Shown here piece by piece: positions 49,073-58,042 of a DNA stretch of 64,000 nucleotides. Positions within the stretch are counted from its first letter, which is position 1; every line of letters starts with the position of its first letter. The position numbers and the translations under genes are program-made. Origin of the DNA: Photorhabdus noenieputensis (GTDB taxonomy: Bacteria; Pseudomonadota; Gammaproteobacteria; Enterobacterales; Enterobacteriaceae); assembly GCF_018448935.1 (NCBI RefSeq), contig NZ_RCWC01000020.1, positions 23,945 through 87,944 of the forward strand. The letters run 5' to 3'. The notes under the pieces are model-generated. The model searched no databases and had not been told where the DNA came from. It saw nothing but the letters and a program-made list of their open reading frames with translations.

Positions 49073-49647
49073 ATGAGAGCTTGTCATCCGATTTAATTGA
49101 GTGTTAGACAAAATTAAATCACCATAATCAGGAATGGAATCTCCATTCCTGAACTATTTATATTCAACGGATTGCTGCTTTTTCCCCTAATGCTTGTTTT
49201 TCTGCTTGATTGATAAAGATATCTCCAGCCTCTTTATAATTAATCAGTTGTTTTATCAACTTCCTCTGCCAGCATTTCCAGACTAGGTGCTTAGTCCCAA
49301 TATTTGATAAATAAGATAGTAGAAAAAATTATCGCCTGATACCTATAGGTTAATATTAAATTGTTTTTTGGTGGTTGGTTTTAGATTATTTTTATCGATA
49401 ATGAGTAAAATTTAAAATTATGAGATTTGAGCAGAATAATTTAATAAAGATGTACATTTTTATGGCTATTCTTATTAATACGTGAACATGTAACTTAATT
49501 TACCAAGCATTAATAGCAAAGCAAATAATAAAAATCACCAAGAGCGGGAGAGCTAATATTTCAAATTAAATAAACAATAGGCTAAGCCGGAATATTATAG
49601 CCCAGCCTTGGTTTTAGTGTTTTTTAGTGATTTATAATAACAATGGA
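49073..49647 (-). other. Unit terminator, orphan upstream module and a gene relic
   Basis: On the minus strand, 49612-49582 is the shared unit hairpin after the RCC1 gene. 49560-49317 is a copy of the upstream module of the RCC1/adhesin units, but no leader or gene follows it. 49290-49165 reads LEMLAEEVDKTTD and, after a frameshift, NYKEAGDIFINQAEKQALGE, a fragment of an unrecognised gene. So a further unit was truncated here. Confidence 0.45.
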
Positions 49648-50961
49648 TTAATCATCATATTCACTGTGTACTATATTATAGTTACCAACATCCCAGGCTA
49701 ATCTTTCTCCATTCGCCCGCAGGACTGAGAATGAACCTCCCGATACGCTCAGGCTGACGATATCTTGTAATCGGGCTATTCCGGGGGGGACCTGGATGTT
49801 TAAACTTCTTCTCCCCCAAGCGACCACGCTACCGTTGGCCCGAAGGGCCGCGAAAGCATCAGCACCTGCTCTCAGGCTGACAATATCCTGTAATTGGGCA
49901 ATTTCGGGTGGAATTTGACCACCTTTATCCCCGTTCCCCCAAGTGACCACGCTACGGTTTGTCCGCAGAGCCGCGAAAGCCTCACTTGTTGCACTGATAC
50001 TGACGATATCCTGCAATTTGGCAATGTTAGGCGGGATTTCACCTCCAAAAGAACTACCCCCCCAGACGACTACACTACGGTTTGCCCTTAGGGCAGCGAA
50101 AGCAATATCTGCGCCAGTCAGGCAGACAACATCTCGTAATTTGGCAATGTCTGGAGGGACTTGGCCGCCCCAATTTTTAAGTCCCCAGCTAACTACACTA
50201 CCGTTGGCCCGAAGGGCCGCGAAAGCATCAGCACCTGCTCTCAGGCTGACAATATCCTGTAGTCTGGCAATTTCTGGGGGGACCTGACCGCCGGCACTTC
50301 CTAATCCCCAGGTGACCACGCTACGGTTTGTCCGCAGGGCTGCAAATGCAAGGCTTCCTGCGCTGATGCTGACAATATCCTGTAATTTGGCAATTTCGGG
50401 AGGGATTTCACCTCCAAAAGAGCTATCCCCCCAGACGACTACACTACGATTTGCCCGCAAAGCCGCGAATGCAGAATCTGTTGTGCTTAGACTGACAATA
50501 TCCTGTAATTTAGCAACTTCTGGCGGGATTTGGCCGCCATAGTCCGAAGCCCCCCAAGCGACTACACTGCGGTTTACCCTCAGGGCTGTGAAAGCACCTC
50601 CTGTTGCACTTAGGCTGACAATATCCTGTAATTTAGCAACTTCTGGCGGAACCTGGCCGCCCTTATCTTTAAGTCCCCAGGCAACTACGCTACGATTTGC
50701 CCGCAAGGCCGCGAAAGCAAAGCCTGTTGTACTCAGACTGACAATATCCTGCAATTGAGCAATTTCTGGCGGTATTCGGCCACCATAATTTTCATCTCCC
50801 CAGGCGATCACTCTGCCATTTGGCAATAACATAGCACTGGCCCCGTCAGAAACGATGGGGATATTGTCATCAAAGTTACTATTTATGCCGGATTGCCGGT
50901 ATTGATTTATAGAACTACTGCGGGTATCCCCGTTTAGTGAGAAATCGTCATTTTGGTTCAT
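49648..50961 (-). CDS. RCC1-repeat protein, cytoplasmic type (A)
   Basis: A 437-residue protein of nine full and one partial RCC1-type repeats of about 41 residues (VVAWGLKDKGGQVPPEVAKL, then QDIVSLSATG and a FTALRVNRS end). It has no signal peptide: the N-terminus MNQNDDFSLNGDTRSSSINQ is hydrophilic. AGGAGAAC lies 4-8 bases upstream of the ATG. It follows the 52351 gene by about 80 bases and is probably cotranscribed. Several repeats are almost identical at the DNA level (for example around 49829-49893 and 50200-50264). A beta-propeller scaffold for protein binding is the family expectation; no partner is known. Confidence 0.8.
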   Translation of the reverse strand: MNQNDDFSLNGDTRSSSINQYRQSGINSNFDDNIPIVSDGASAMLLPNGRVIAWGDENYGGRIPPEIAQLQDIVSLSTTGFAFAALRANRSVVAWGLKDKGGQVPPEVAKLQDIVSLSATGGAFTALRVNRSVVAWGASDYGGQIPPEVAKLQDIVSLSTTDSAFAALRANRSVVVWGDSSFGGEIPPEIAKLQDIVSISAGSLAFAALRTNRSVVTWGLGSAGGQVPPEIARLQDIVSLRAGADAFAALRANGSVVSWGLKNWGGQVPPDIAKLRDVVCLTGADIAFAALRANRSVVVWGGSSFGGEIPPNIAKLQDIVSISATSEAFAALRTNRSVVTWGNGDKGGQIPPEIAQLQDIVSLRAGADAFAALRANGSVVAWGRRSLNIQVPPGIARLQDIVSLSVSGGSFSVLRANGERLAWDVGNYNIVHSEYDD

Positions 50962-51040
50962 TTTGTTCTCCTAAATAAGGTCATATTGGATTTACCTTAT
51001 CCACAAGGGTCTGTATCGTAACCACATGATAATGTGGTAG

Positions 51041-52351
51041 TTAATTTTCATATTCATGATGCACGTTATTGTCGTAAGCAGAACCCCAGGCTACTTTCCG
51101 ACCATTAGCCCGCAATACGGCGAATGAGTTTTTTGACGCACTCAGGCTGACGATATCTTGTAATCGGGCTATCCCGGATGGAATTTGGTTGCCTTGATAA
51201 CTGCCATATCCCCAAGCGACTACGCTACCATTTGCCCGTAGGGCGGCAAACGCGGTTTCTGTCGCACTGATACTGACAATATCTTGCAATTCGGCAATTT
51301 CGGGCGGGGCTGAAATACCATTGCCTCCCCAAACAACTACACTGCGGTTTGCCCGCAAGGCCGCGAAAGCACCATATGTTGTGCTCAGACTGACGATATC
51401 CTGTAATTTGGCAATTTCGGGCGAAACACTGCCACCCGAATATTTGCTTCCCCACGCGACGACACTGTGATTTGCCCGTAGGGCTGCAAATGCAGTTCCT
51501 GTTGCGCTGATACTGACAATATCCTGCAAGTTAGCAATTTCAGGCGGAACCTGGTCGCCCGAATTTTTGAAGCCCCAGGCGACTACACTGCGGTTCGACC
51601 GCAGGGCGACGAAAGCAGAATCTGTTGCACTCAGGCTGACAACATCCTGCAATTGGGCAATTTCTGGCGAAACCTGCCCGCCCCAATTCTCAAGTCCCCA
51701 GGCGACCACGCTGCGATTTGCCCGCAAGGCTGCAAATGCGTTTACTGTTGAACTCAGGCTGACAATATCTTGCCGCTCTGCAATTTCAGGCGGTACCTTA
51801 CCGCCAGAATACTCATCTCCCCACGCGACGACGCTACTGTTTTCCCGTAGAGCCGCGAAAGCGGAGCCTGTTGTACTCAAGCTAACAATATCCTGCAATT
51901 TGGCGATTTCTGTTGGAACCTGACCACCGAAATTCTCATCGCCCCAAGCGACCACGCTACCGTTTACCCGCAGGGCCGCAAAAGCAGAATCTGTTGCCTT
52001 CAAGCTGACAATATCCTGTAATTTGGCAATTTCTGGTGGGATTTGACCACCTTTATCCTCGTTCCCCCAAGCAACCACGCTACGGTTTTTCCGCAGAGCC
52101 GCGAAAGCCTCACTTGTTGCACTGATACTGACGATATCCTGCAATTCGGCAATGTCAGGCGGGATTTGGCTACTATAATCATTTCCCCAAGTCATCACTC
52201 TGCCACTTGGCAATAACATGGCGGTTGACTCGTTATTAGAGACGATGGAAGTATTATTCTCAGAGGAGCTATTTCGGTCCGGTTGCCAATATTGCTTGAT
52301 AGGATTACCTTCGGCATCCATGTTTGGTGAGGGTTCGTTATTTTGATTCAT
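51041..52351 (-). CDS. RCC1-repeat protein, cytoplasmic type (B)
   Basis: A 436-residue paralogue with nine full repeats (VVAWGNEDKGGQIPPEIAKL, then QDIVSLKATDSAFAALRVNG). N-terminus MNQNNEPSPNMDAEGNPIKQ is hydrophilic with no signal. The upstream region 52354-52700 is the shared module, with TTAGGAG 9 bases before the ATG. Same C-terminal pattern as its partner (VHHEYEN against VHSEYDD). First gene of a two-gene unit. Confidence 0.8.
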   Translation of the reverse strand: MNQNNEPSPNMDAEGNPIKQYWQPDRNSSSENNTSIVSNNESTAMLLPSGRVMTWGNDYSSQIPPDIAELQDIVSISATSEAFAALRKNRSVVAWGNEDKGGQIPPEIAKLQDIVSLKATDSAFAALRVNGSVVAWGDENFGGQVPTEIAKLQDIVSLSTTGSAFAALRENSSVVAWGDEYSGGKVPPEIAERQDIVSLSSTVNAFAALRANRSVVAWGLENWGGQVSPEIAQLQDVVSLSATDSAFVALRSNRSVVAWGFKNSGDQVPPEIANLQDIVSISATGTAFAALRANHSVVAWGSKYSGGSVSPEIAKLQDIVSLSTTYGAFAALRANRSVVVWGGNGISAPPEIAELQDIVSISATETAFAALRANGSVVAWGYGSYQGNQIPSGIARLQDIVSLSASKNSFAVLRANGRKVAWGSAYDNNVHHEYEN

Positions 52352-52904
52352 ATTATTCTCCTAATGATGGTGATATCGGATTAACCTTCTTACCTACAGG
52401 GGAATCTATGCCATAAAACCTATCCCTTGCGGGTTAAGCTGAATTTCTACTGCAATTTACTACTAGCTATTCTTTGATGAAGAAGATAATAGAAAAAATT
52501 ATCGACTGACAATTATAGGTTAATACTAAATTGATTTTTTGGTAGTTGGTTTTAGATTATTTTTTATCGATAAAGCGTAAAAATTAAAATTATGAGACTT
52601 GGGCAACAGAATTTAGGGGGGATGTACATCCTTATTGCTATTTTTATTAATACGCATACATGTAACTTAATCTACTAAGTATTATCTGTAAAGCAAAGAA
52701 TAAAAATCACCAAAAGGGGCGCAATATATTTTCTATTTATAAAGAAATGAGTTACTTCTTTTCTTTAGGATTTACATTAAAAACTATTTCGTAGAGAGCG
52801 GGAGTGATAAAATTTCAAGTGAATATTCCATAGGTTGAATTATTATATTTTTCTCAGCCATTGATTAATGACCGGCAATAACAAAATAACACTTAATAAA
52901 TTAA
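52352..52904 (-). promoter_or_regulatory. Shared upstream module of the cytoplasmic RCC1 unit
   Basis: Minus strand: the leader 52440-52354 matches 24190-24286 of the plus strand nearly base for base, and 52700-52450 matches the AT-rich part of the module. 52870-52800 looks like the decayed terminator of a preceding unit. No gene. Confidence 0.6.
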
Positions 52905-53126
52905 CTAATCATATTCATTATGTTCTTTAAATCCTGAATGACGAAGTTTCTCGGAAACTGACTGATAATCATTGCGGAACAGAATGGCGCGAGTAAATTG
53001 ACGTTTATTTGTGCTGTTGAGACGATCCTCATCGGTAAAGGCAAAAATGAAATATCAGCATGCCTTGTTGCGTGAGAGAGTCCGGCAAACCGTTGGTGCC
53101 CAAAAGTCATCTTGGTTGGCGGTTAG
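52905..53126 (-). pseudogene. 3' remnant of another unit, unknown cargo
   Basis: A minus-strand frame of about 73 codons with one internal TGA. It contains NQDDFWAPTVCRTLSRNKAC, the stop, then YFIFAFTDEDRLNSTNKRQF and TRAILFRNDYQSVSEKLRHS, ending GFKEHNEYD. It is placed immediately upstream of the RCC1 module, at the position of a unit's 3' end, and its EHNEYD end echoes HSEYDD. The body is neither RCC1 nor the MadI domain. Family not recognised. Confidence 0.35.
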
Positions 53127-53202
53127 CTATTTTGATTACTGGTAGCTCCATGCATTTTTAGCTATAATAGCTATTCGAGCCATTTTAGACGGTAGGTGAT
53201 GT

Positions 53203-53472
53203 ATGGAAATTATTCCCGCACAACTAGCTAAGAACCAGTTTGGTGATCTGCTTATGAAAGTTCAGCGTGAACCTGTAGAAATTAGTAAGCATGGTAAGCG
53301 TGTAGCCGTGGTTATCTCTCCTGAAGAGTATGATCAGTTCGCACAGCTCAAGTTACAGAATTTAAAAGCCGTTCTGGCTGAATCTATTGCACAAGCTGAT
53401 CGTGGCGAATTGCATAGTATTGATGATGTATTTGCACCGTTGACGGTTGATGAACTTGAGGGTAAGGCTTAA
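53203..53472 (+). CDS. Phd/YefM-family antitoxin
   Basis: An 89-residue antitoxin with the Phd N-terminal DNA-binding fold (IPAQLAKNQFGDLLMKVQRE, then ISKHGKRVAVVISPEEYDQF) and an acidic, disordered-looking C-terminus (HSIDDVFAPLTVDELE). The toxin gene begins 2 bases after its stop. Confidence 0.9.
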   Translation: MEIIPAQLAKNQFGDLLMKVQREPVEISKHGKRVAVVISPEEYDQFAQLKLQNLKAVLAESIAQADRGELHSIDDVFAPLTVDELEGKA

Positions 53473-53474
53473 GG

Positions 53475-53768
53475 ATGAGTGTCCGGTTTACAAAGAAAGC
53501 CAGAGAGCATATTCGTGCAATCAAACTCTATTCTATGCGCCGATGGGGGGCGAATGTCGCGGAAGCTTATTCAACTTCGTTACGTGTGACTATGACGGAA
53601 ATTCTTGATCGTCATCCATCCCCCGGTCGTGATCGCAGTGAGGATCTTTATTTTGGTGTGCTGAGTTTCCCCGTAGAGAGCCACATTATTTACTACCGGG
53701 AAGTTCCGACTGGTATTGAAGTGTTGGCGGTGTTGCATCAGACGCAAGATCCACATAACCATCTATAA
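53475..53768 (+). CDS. ParE/RelE-family toxin
   Basis: A 97-residue toxin: VRFTKKAREHIRAIKLYSMR, GRDRSEDLYFGVLSFPVESH and IIYYREVPTGIEVLAVLHQT. The long N-terminal helices and the absence of RelE catalytic residues favour a ParE-type protein, a gyrase poison in the characterised members. Coupled to the Phd-type antitoxin upstream. Confidence 0.88.
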   Translation: MSVRFTKKAREHIRAIKLYSMRRWGANVAEAYSTSLRVTMTEILDRHPSPGRDRSEDLYFGVLSFPVESHIIYYREVPTGIEVLAVLHQTQDPHNHL

Positions 53769-53999
53769 ATGAAGAGATAAAACGTGGGACGCTTTATTTA
53801 ATCAGCAATAAAATAAGCAGCTAAACTTTTTTATCAGATGCTTGAGTGAGTTACCCGAGCGCCGTTTTCCTCAGAAACCTGAATCCCGGCTGGAGGTCAG
53901 GAAAAGTTGTTTTGCCGGACGAAGGAAATTCAAAAAAATCCCTCGATTTTCACCGGGGGATTGGTATAGGAAAGAGAATGGATCTTGGGGATTATCTGG

Positions 54000-54743
54000 T
54001 TAAATCTGACAAACAAGAGCTGTATCAAGGCAATTTCGTTGATAATCATCCCAAAAACCTGGGGGATGAGCCTCAATATCGCTTTCTAACAGCATGGGTT
54101 TTTGCCATTTAAATTGTTTGAACCCTGCCTTTTGGATCGCTGCTTGATATTGTTCACGACTCCAACGATACATAGTGAAAGGGCTAGGTGGTGTGGTAAG
54201 AAATTCAGCTTTCACGAGAGTGGTGTCTTTCACCGGCTCTTCACTCAAAACTTTTATACAATAATTCTCATAATTCCCTTTCTCTAATCGATAATCAGGT
54301 TCAAAGGTATACGCAATTAATTTACCGGAAGGCTTGAGATGAGCGGCAATGACACGGAACATAGTTTCAAGGTCTTCAAGAGATTCTGCATGGCAGAATA
54401 ACCAGGCTGCATTAACTATGTCAAACTTGCCAAACGACTCCGACTCCATCTTGCAGACATTTCTTACGTGAAATTCGATATCATCACCGTATTGTTGTGA
54501 TTTGCTTTTCGCAATCGCTATCATGTTTTCTGATATATCGACTCCAATGACTTTCGACGCACCACGATTTCTGTATTCTCGACTAAAGAGACCATATCCA
54601 CAGGCTAAATCTAACACTGATTTCCCGTGTATATCTCCTGCCAGATTGAAGATAGTTCTGATTTCTACTTTGATATGGTCAGTAGCATCTGAAAAGCTCT
54701 CGTAAAGATGTGCAATAGGGCCATATAAAGTGTTATCTTTCAT
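54000..54743 (-). CDS. Class I SAM-dependent methyltransferase
   Basis: A 247-residue methyltransferase: motif I VLDLACGYGLFSREY, acidic motif II VIGVDISENMIAIAKS, and motif post I FDIVNAAWLFCHAESLEDLE. Start at MKDNTLYGPI (54743) with AAGGA 8 bases upstream. The longer frame from 54794 begins inside the palindrome-ended repeat and is spurious. No partner gene indicates the substrate; a small-molecule substrate is likely from the UbiE/Tam-like layout. Confidence 0.85.
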   Translation of the reverse strand: MKDNTLYGPIAHLYESFSDATDHIKVEIRTIFNLAGDIHGKSVLDLACGYGLFSREYRNRGASKVIGVDISENMIAIAKSKSQQYGDDIEFHVRNVCKMESESFGKFDIVNAAWLFCHAESLEDLETMFRVIAAHLKPSGKLIAYTFEPDYRLEKGNYENYCIKVLSEEPVKDTTLVKAEFLTTPPSPFTMYRWSREQYQAAIQKAGFKQFKWQKPMLLESDIEAHPPGFWDDYQRNCLDTALVCQI

Positions 54744-54776
54744 GTTGTTATCCTTAGCTAAAGGCCAAAATACTTT

Positions 54777-54861
54777 ATACCCGTCATCTTTCAAGTTGCC
54801 TATGCTCCCGGGGATTCACTCCCTTGCCGTCGCGATGCATCTTGAAATCTATAAGGTATAT
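54777..54861 (+). repeat. Palindrome-ended repeat, internally deleted copy
   Basis: Both ends of the 2627-2754 element are present (TATACCCGTCATCTTTCAAG and its near-inverse), but about 45 central bases are missing. It sits in the methyltransferase promoter region. Confidence 0.75.
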
Positions 54862-55220
54862 ATTATTTAGTACGAATTAATAATTACTGAAATTTTTTCT
54901 CTTATTATAAATAAGATTCCAAAATAGCTCTACATTTCATACCATTCATAATTCCATGTATAACAATGGGTTAGTAAGGTTGCGTGTGGCAGAATCATGA
55001 AACATTATTTATATTAATACGTTAGCGATGAATTAGATATTATTTTTTAATGCTGGTTGATTTTCGGATAAATATGAGGAAGTAAGATAAATATAAAACA
55101 CCTATGATATGTTTTGTGGAAACCATTATTCTTATAATAATTATGTCGTTTAAACAATAAAGAGATGCCAATGATCCGTCGTTATTTGAGGAACTATTTC
55201 CATCCTTTAATGTTTAACGG
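54862..55220. other. Spacer with a dispersed repeat
   Basis: 54909-55010 is the partner of 9202-9307. The remainder is AT-rich without a recognisable gene. Confidence 0.45.
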
Positions 55221-55281
55221 TATACCCGCTATCTTTCAAGTTGCCTCTTTGTTGGCTGCACTCACCCCGGTCACATAGATA
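55221..55281 (+). repeat. Palindrome-ended repeat, left half only
   Basis: First 60 bases of the 2627-2754 element. It breaks off at the RCC1 remnant, suggesting a recombination junction. Confidence 0.7.
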
Positions 55282-55282
55282 G

Positions 55283-55341
55283 AGGCGATAGAAGTATTAT
55301 TATCAGAATGACTACTCCTGTCCGGTTACCAATATTATTTC
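55283..55341 (-). pseudogene. Short remnant of an RCC1-protein gene start
   Basis: On the minus strand YW*PDRSSHSDNNTSIAS, against YWQPDRNSSSENNTSIVS in the protein at 51041-52351. One glutamine codon has become TAA. Only about 19 codons survive, at the 3' end of the Fic gene. Confidence 0.65.
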
Positions 55342-56107
55342 ATCTATTCGCCGCTCGAATTTGCTCTGCATCCGGGTGACAATCCACTAGGAACGCCATC
55401 ATTTTAGTGGCATCTTTGCTCAGGTAGAAGCGGACCATCTTTTCGTTAAACTCATGTATTTTCGCCGCAGGCACGCTGATGGCGTCTATACCGTTTGACA
55501 TCAAAATACCGTTCATCATGAAACGGGAAGTACGTTTATTACCGTCAAAGAAAAATTGCTGTAACGCACCAAAAAGGAAGAATGCGATTCCCTTTTCAAA
55601 AGACTGACACTCATCCAATGCCGCCACACCGGCTTGAAAAATGCGGTTCAATTCTGGTGCGCCTGATACGGTAGGTAACGGAATATGCCGCCCACACTCA
55701 CCTAAACTAACATCTGGGGTGTAGTTGGTTTCCCGCCCTTCTCCACGGAATGTTCCCCATTCCAAAGCTTCATTGCGAGCAACTATGCTATGAAGTTCAG
55801 TAAACGTAGCCTTGGTCAACTCAAATTGACCTCTTTTCACCAGAGATAACAGGCATCTGGAACTTTCTGCGAGATTCAGTACTTGCTCCTGATCAGAAAC
55901 CTTCCTACCACCGACGGTTACACCGTCCAATAATGTTTTCACTTCGGGGAAAGTAAAAGGATTGCCTTCAAGAACGCTAGCATCCCAAACAAACTCCGGT
56001 AGCATCCGATGAAAGCGGAAACATACCCGCTCAATAGAATGAATCGGAACAATATGAGGAACCAAAGATCTGTCCCAACGAAACCCCAGAGCGTTAAAAA
56101 GCTTCAT
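55340..56107 (-). CDS. Fic-domain protein with altered catalytic motif
   Basis: A 255-residue Fic-fold protein. The core motif reads QFFFDGNKRTSR (residues 184-195), where active AMP-transferases have HPFxDGN(G/K)R: the catalytic histidine is glutamine 184, while the phosphate-binding GNKR and the acidic residue are kept. A SVLEGN segment near residues 44-49 resembles the inhibitory motif found in many Fic proteins. No antitoxin gene is attached. It may be catalytically silent, use another chemistry, or belong to a subfamily that lacks the histidine. Confidence 0.8.
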   Translation of the reverse strand: MKLFNALGFRWDRSLVPHIVPIHSIERVCFRFHRMLPEFVWDASVLEGNPFTFPEVKTLLDGVTVGGRKVSDQEQVLNLAESSRCLLSLVKRGQFELTKATFTELHSIVARNEALEWGTFRGEGRETNYTPDVSLGECGRHIPLPTVSGAPELNRIFQAGVAALDECQSFEKGIAFFLFGALQQFFFDGNKRTSRFMMNGILMSNGIDAISVPAAKIHEFNEKMVRFYLSKDATKMMAFLVDCHPDAEQIRAANR

Positions 56108-56177
56108 CGTTGTTCATCCTTCTTACTATATTTGAATGCGCTAAATTATAAGTAAAACACAGTAAAAGACCATTTCA

Positions 56178-56345
56178 CCAGAAACGTTCCTGCTTGACGA
56201 GCTGGTCCCCAAAAATTATCTGGTCCGTCAAGTCGATGCCGCCATTGATTTCGAATTTATCCGCGAATTAATCATGAGGAGAAAAGATTTACAAACGACG
56301 AAAGGAGACGATAGAGCGCAGTTTTGCAGATGTTAAGCAGCACAC
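56178..56345 (+). pseudogene. Internally deleted IS1182-family transposase remnant
   Basis: ETFLLDELVPKNYLVRQVDA then AIDFEFIRELI matches the start of IS1182-family transposases. After a deletion YKRRKETIERSFADVKQH matches their C-terminal region. It forms the right border of the third island, just before gltS. Confidence 0.7.
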
Positions 56346-56591
56346 GGACACCGTTATTTTTAACAAGGTTTGTCAACGGTCTGACTATTTACCATGTAAA
56401 TGGTGCTCCATATACTGTCAATTATTCATTATTTCACAAACATAGCTTAGCGGAAAAATGAAATGAGGTTTTGGCTGACAAATTGGAACACGCGCGGCCC
56501 TTGGTAGCCGCCTAGTTGCGAATAATGACTAAAGAACACAACAACAATACTGCACCAACTGCATAGCTGGCGCAGTATCTTGCCAATTTGT
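56346..56591. other. Spacer before gltS 3' end
   Basis: Short spacer with no gene; inverted GCGCCAG/CTGGCGC-like sequence near 56555-56575 lies downstream of gltS and could act in its termination. Confidence 0.3.
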
Positions 56592-57800
56592 CTACACCGC
56601 CGGGAATACCGGCAACAACAGATAGAGTTTAATCACAATCGCGTTAACGATATCGATAAAGAATGCCCCAACCATCGGCACCACCAGAAACGCTACATGG
56701 GATGGCCCGAAGCGATCGGTAATCGCCTGCATGTTCGCAATGGCGGTAGGTGTCGCTCCTAAACCGAAACCACAGTGACCCGCCGCCAGAACCGCTGCAT
56801 CATAGTTTTTACCCATCACCCGATAGGTGACAAAAATTGCATACAGCGCCATCACGATAGCCTGGATGGTGAGAATAACCAGCATGGGTAATGCCAGCGA
56901 TGCCATCTGCCACAATTTCAGGCTCATTAACGCCATTGCCAGGAACAGGGAAAGACTTACATTACCCAGTACAGAAACCGCTCGGTCAAAGACTCGGTAA
57001 AAACCTAACACCGATAGACTGTTACTGAGAATAACCCCGATAAATAACACACAGACGAACGTCGGTAATTCAAACCATGTACCTTGCAGGAATTCAGACA
57101 CAAAATTACCTGCCATCAGGCAGATAGCGATTAATGCGATCGTTTCCAGCATCACCAGTGCTGTGATCATCCGCCCGGTATAAGGTTTTTCAAATGCTGT
57201 CGGCACTTCGGTATCATCGCCCCTCAAACCCGGAGTTTTTGTATTTCTCACCAGGAAACGAGCGACCGGACCACCAATCAAACCACCCAGTACTAAACCG
57301 AAAGTCGCACAGGCCATCGCCACTTCTGTTGCATTTTCAAAACCATAACGCTCACTAAACAGTTTACCCCAAGCGGCACCGGTACCATGACCACCAGACA
57401 GCGTCACAGAACCCGCCAGCAGGCCCATTAATGGGTCCAGACCTAACAGTTCAGCTAGCGCGATACCCACTGTGTTCTGAACCAGTAACAAACCCACAAC
57501 GACGAAAACAAATGTAAACAGGACCTTACCACCCGCTCTAAGGCTGGCAAGATTGGCATTCAGGCCGATAGTGGCGAAGAAAGTTAACATCAAAGGGTCT
57601 TTAAGAGATAAATCAAAGTTGATTTCCCAGCCTGTTGTTTGTTTAACCGCTAAAAGAATCAGAGCAACTAACAGGCCACCCGCGACAGGTTCAGGAATGG
57701 TGTATTTTTCAAGAAATGGGACTGATTGTACAAGTTTGCGTCCAAATAATAGTACTAATGCAGACGCAACGAGCGTGCCATAAACATCAAGATGATACAT
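56592..57800 (-). CDS. gltS: Sodium/glutamate symporter
   Basis: A 402-residue inner-membrane carrier, same length as E. coli GltS, importing glutamate with sodium. It starts MYHLDVYGTLVASALVLLFG and has the two inverted halves with re-entrant glycine-rich loops (LAGSVTLSGGHGTGAAWGKL and AAGHCGFGLGATPTAIANMQ). It keeps the E. coli position next to xanP, divergently arranged across 242 bases. Confidence 0.96.
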   Translation of the reverse strand: MYHLDVYGTLVASALVLLFGRKLVQSVPFLEKYTIPEPVAGGLLVALILLAVKQTTGWEINFDLSLKDPLMLTFFATIGLNANLASLRAGGKVLFTFVFVVVGLLLVQNTVGIALAELLGLDPLMGLLAGSVTLSGGHGTGAAWGKLFSERYGFENATEVAMACATFGLVLGGLIGGPVARFLVRNTKTPGLRGDDTEVPTAFEKPYTGRMITALVMLETIALIAICLMAGNFVSEFLQGTWFELPTFVCVLFIGVILSNSLSVLGFYRVFDRAVSVLGNVSLSLFLAMALMSLKLWQMASLALPMLVILTIQAIVMALYAIFVTYRVMGKNYDAAVLAAGHCGFGLGATPTAIANMQAITDRFGPSHVAFLVVPMVGAFFIDIVNAIVIKLYLLLPVFPAV

Positions 57801-58042
57801 CTATGTACCCCAGCTATATTGTTAAAATTATGTAAGTTATTACGACGTTATACTCATCCTTTAGAAAACGCCAAAAGCAGGCAACGCTGGATTAGAAAAA
57901 AAATCTGCAACAAACACAAGTTAAAACATATAAAAATGTGACCAGAGCGAATCACAGCAGCTAACAGGATTTTTAAGCAAACGATTGCTTTTACACGATT
58001 GATCATTAAAATGCGCTCTTTGTCAGTCCGGAATTTCACACC

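Noticed and set aside
49829..50264. CRISPR-like array
   Set aside because: The regular repeats are coding, 123 bases apart and in frame; no array elsewhere in the window.
49648..52351. PPEIA-x-LQDIVSL pattern read as leucine-rich repeats
   Set aside because: The invariant VVAWG and AALRANGS blocks and the 41-residue period fit RCC1-type repeats better than LRRs.
53846..54112. 88-codon plus-strand frame overlapping the methyltransferase 3' end
   Set aside because: No family signal, no clear ribosome site, and it overlaps a convincing gene on the other strand.
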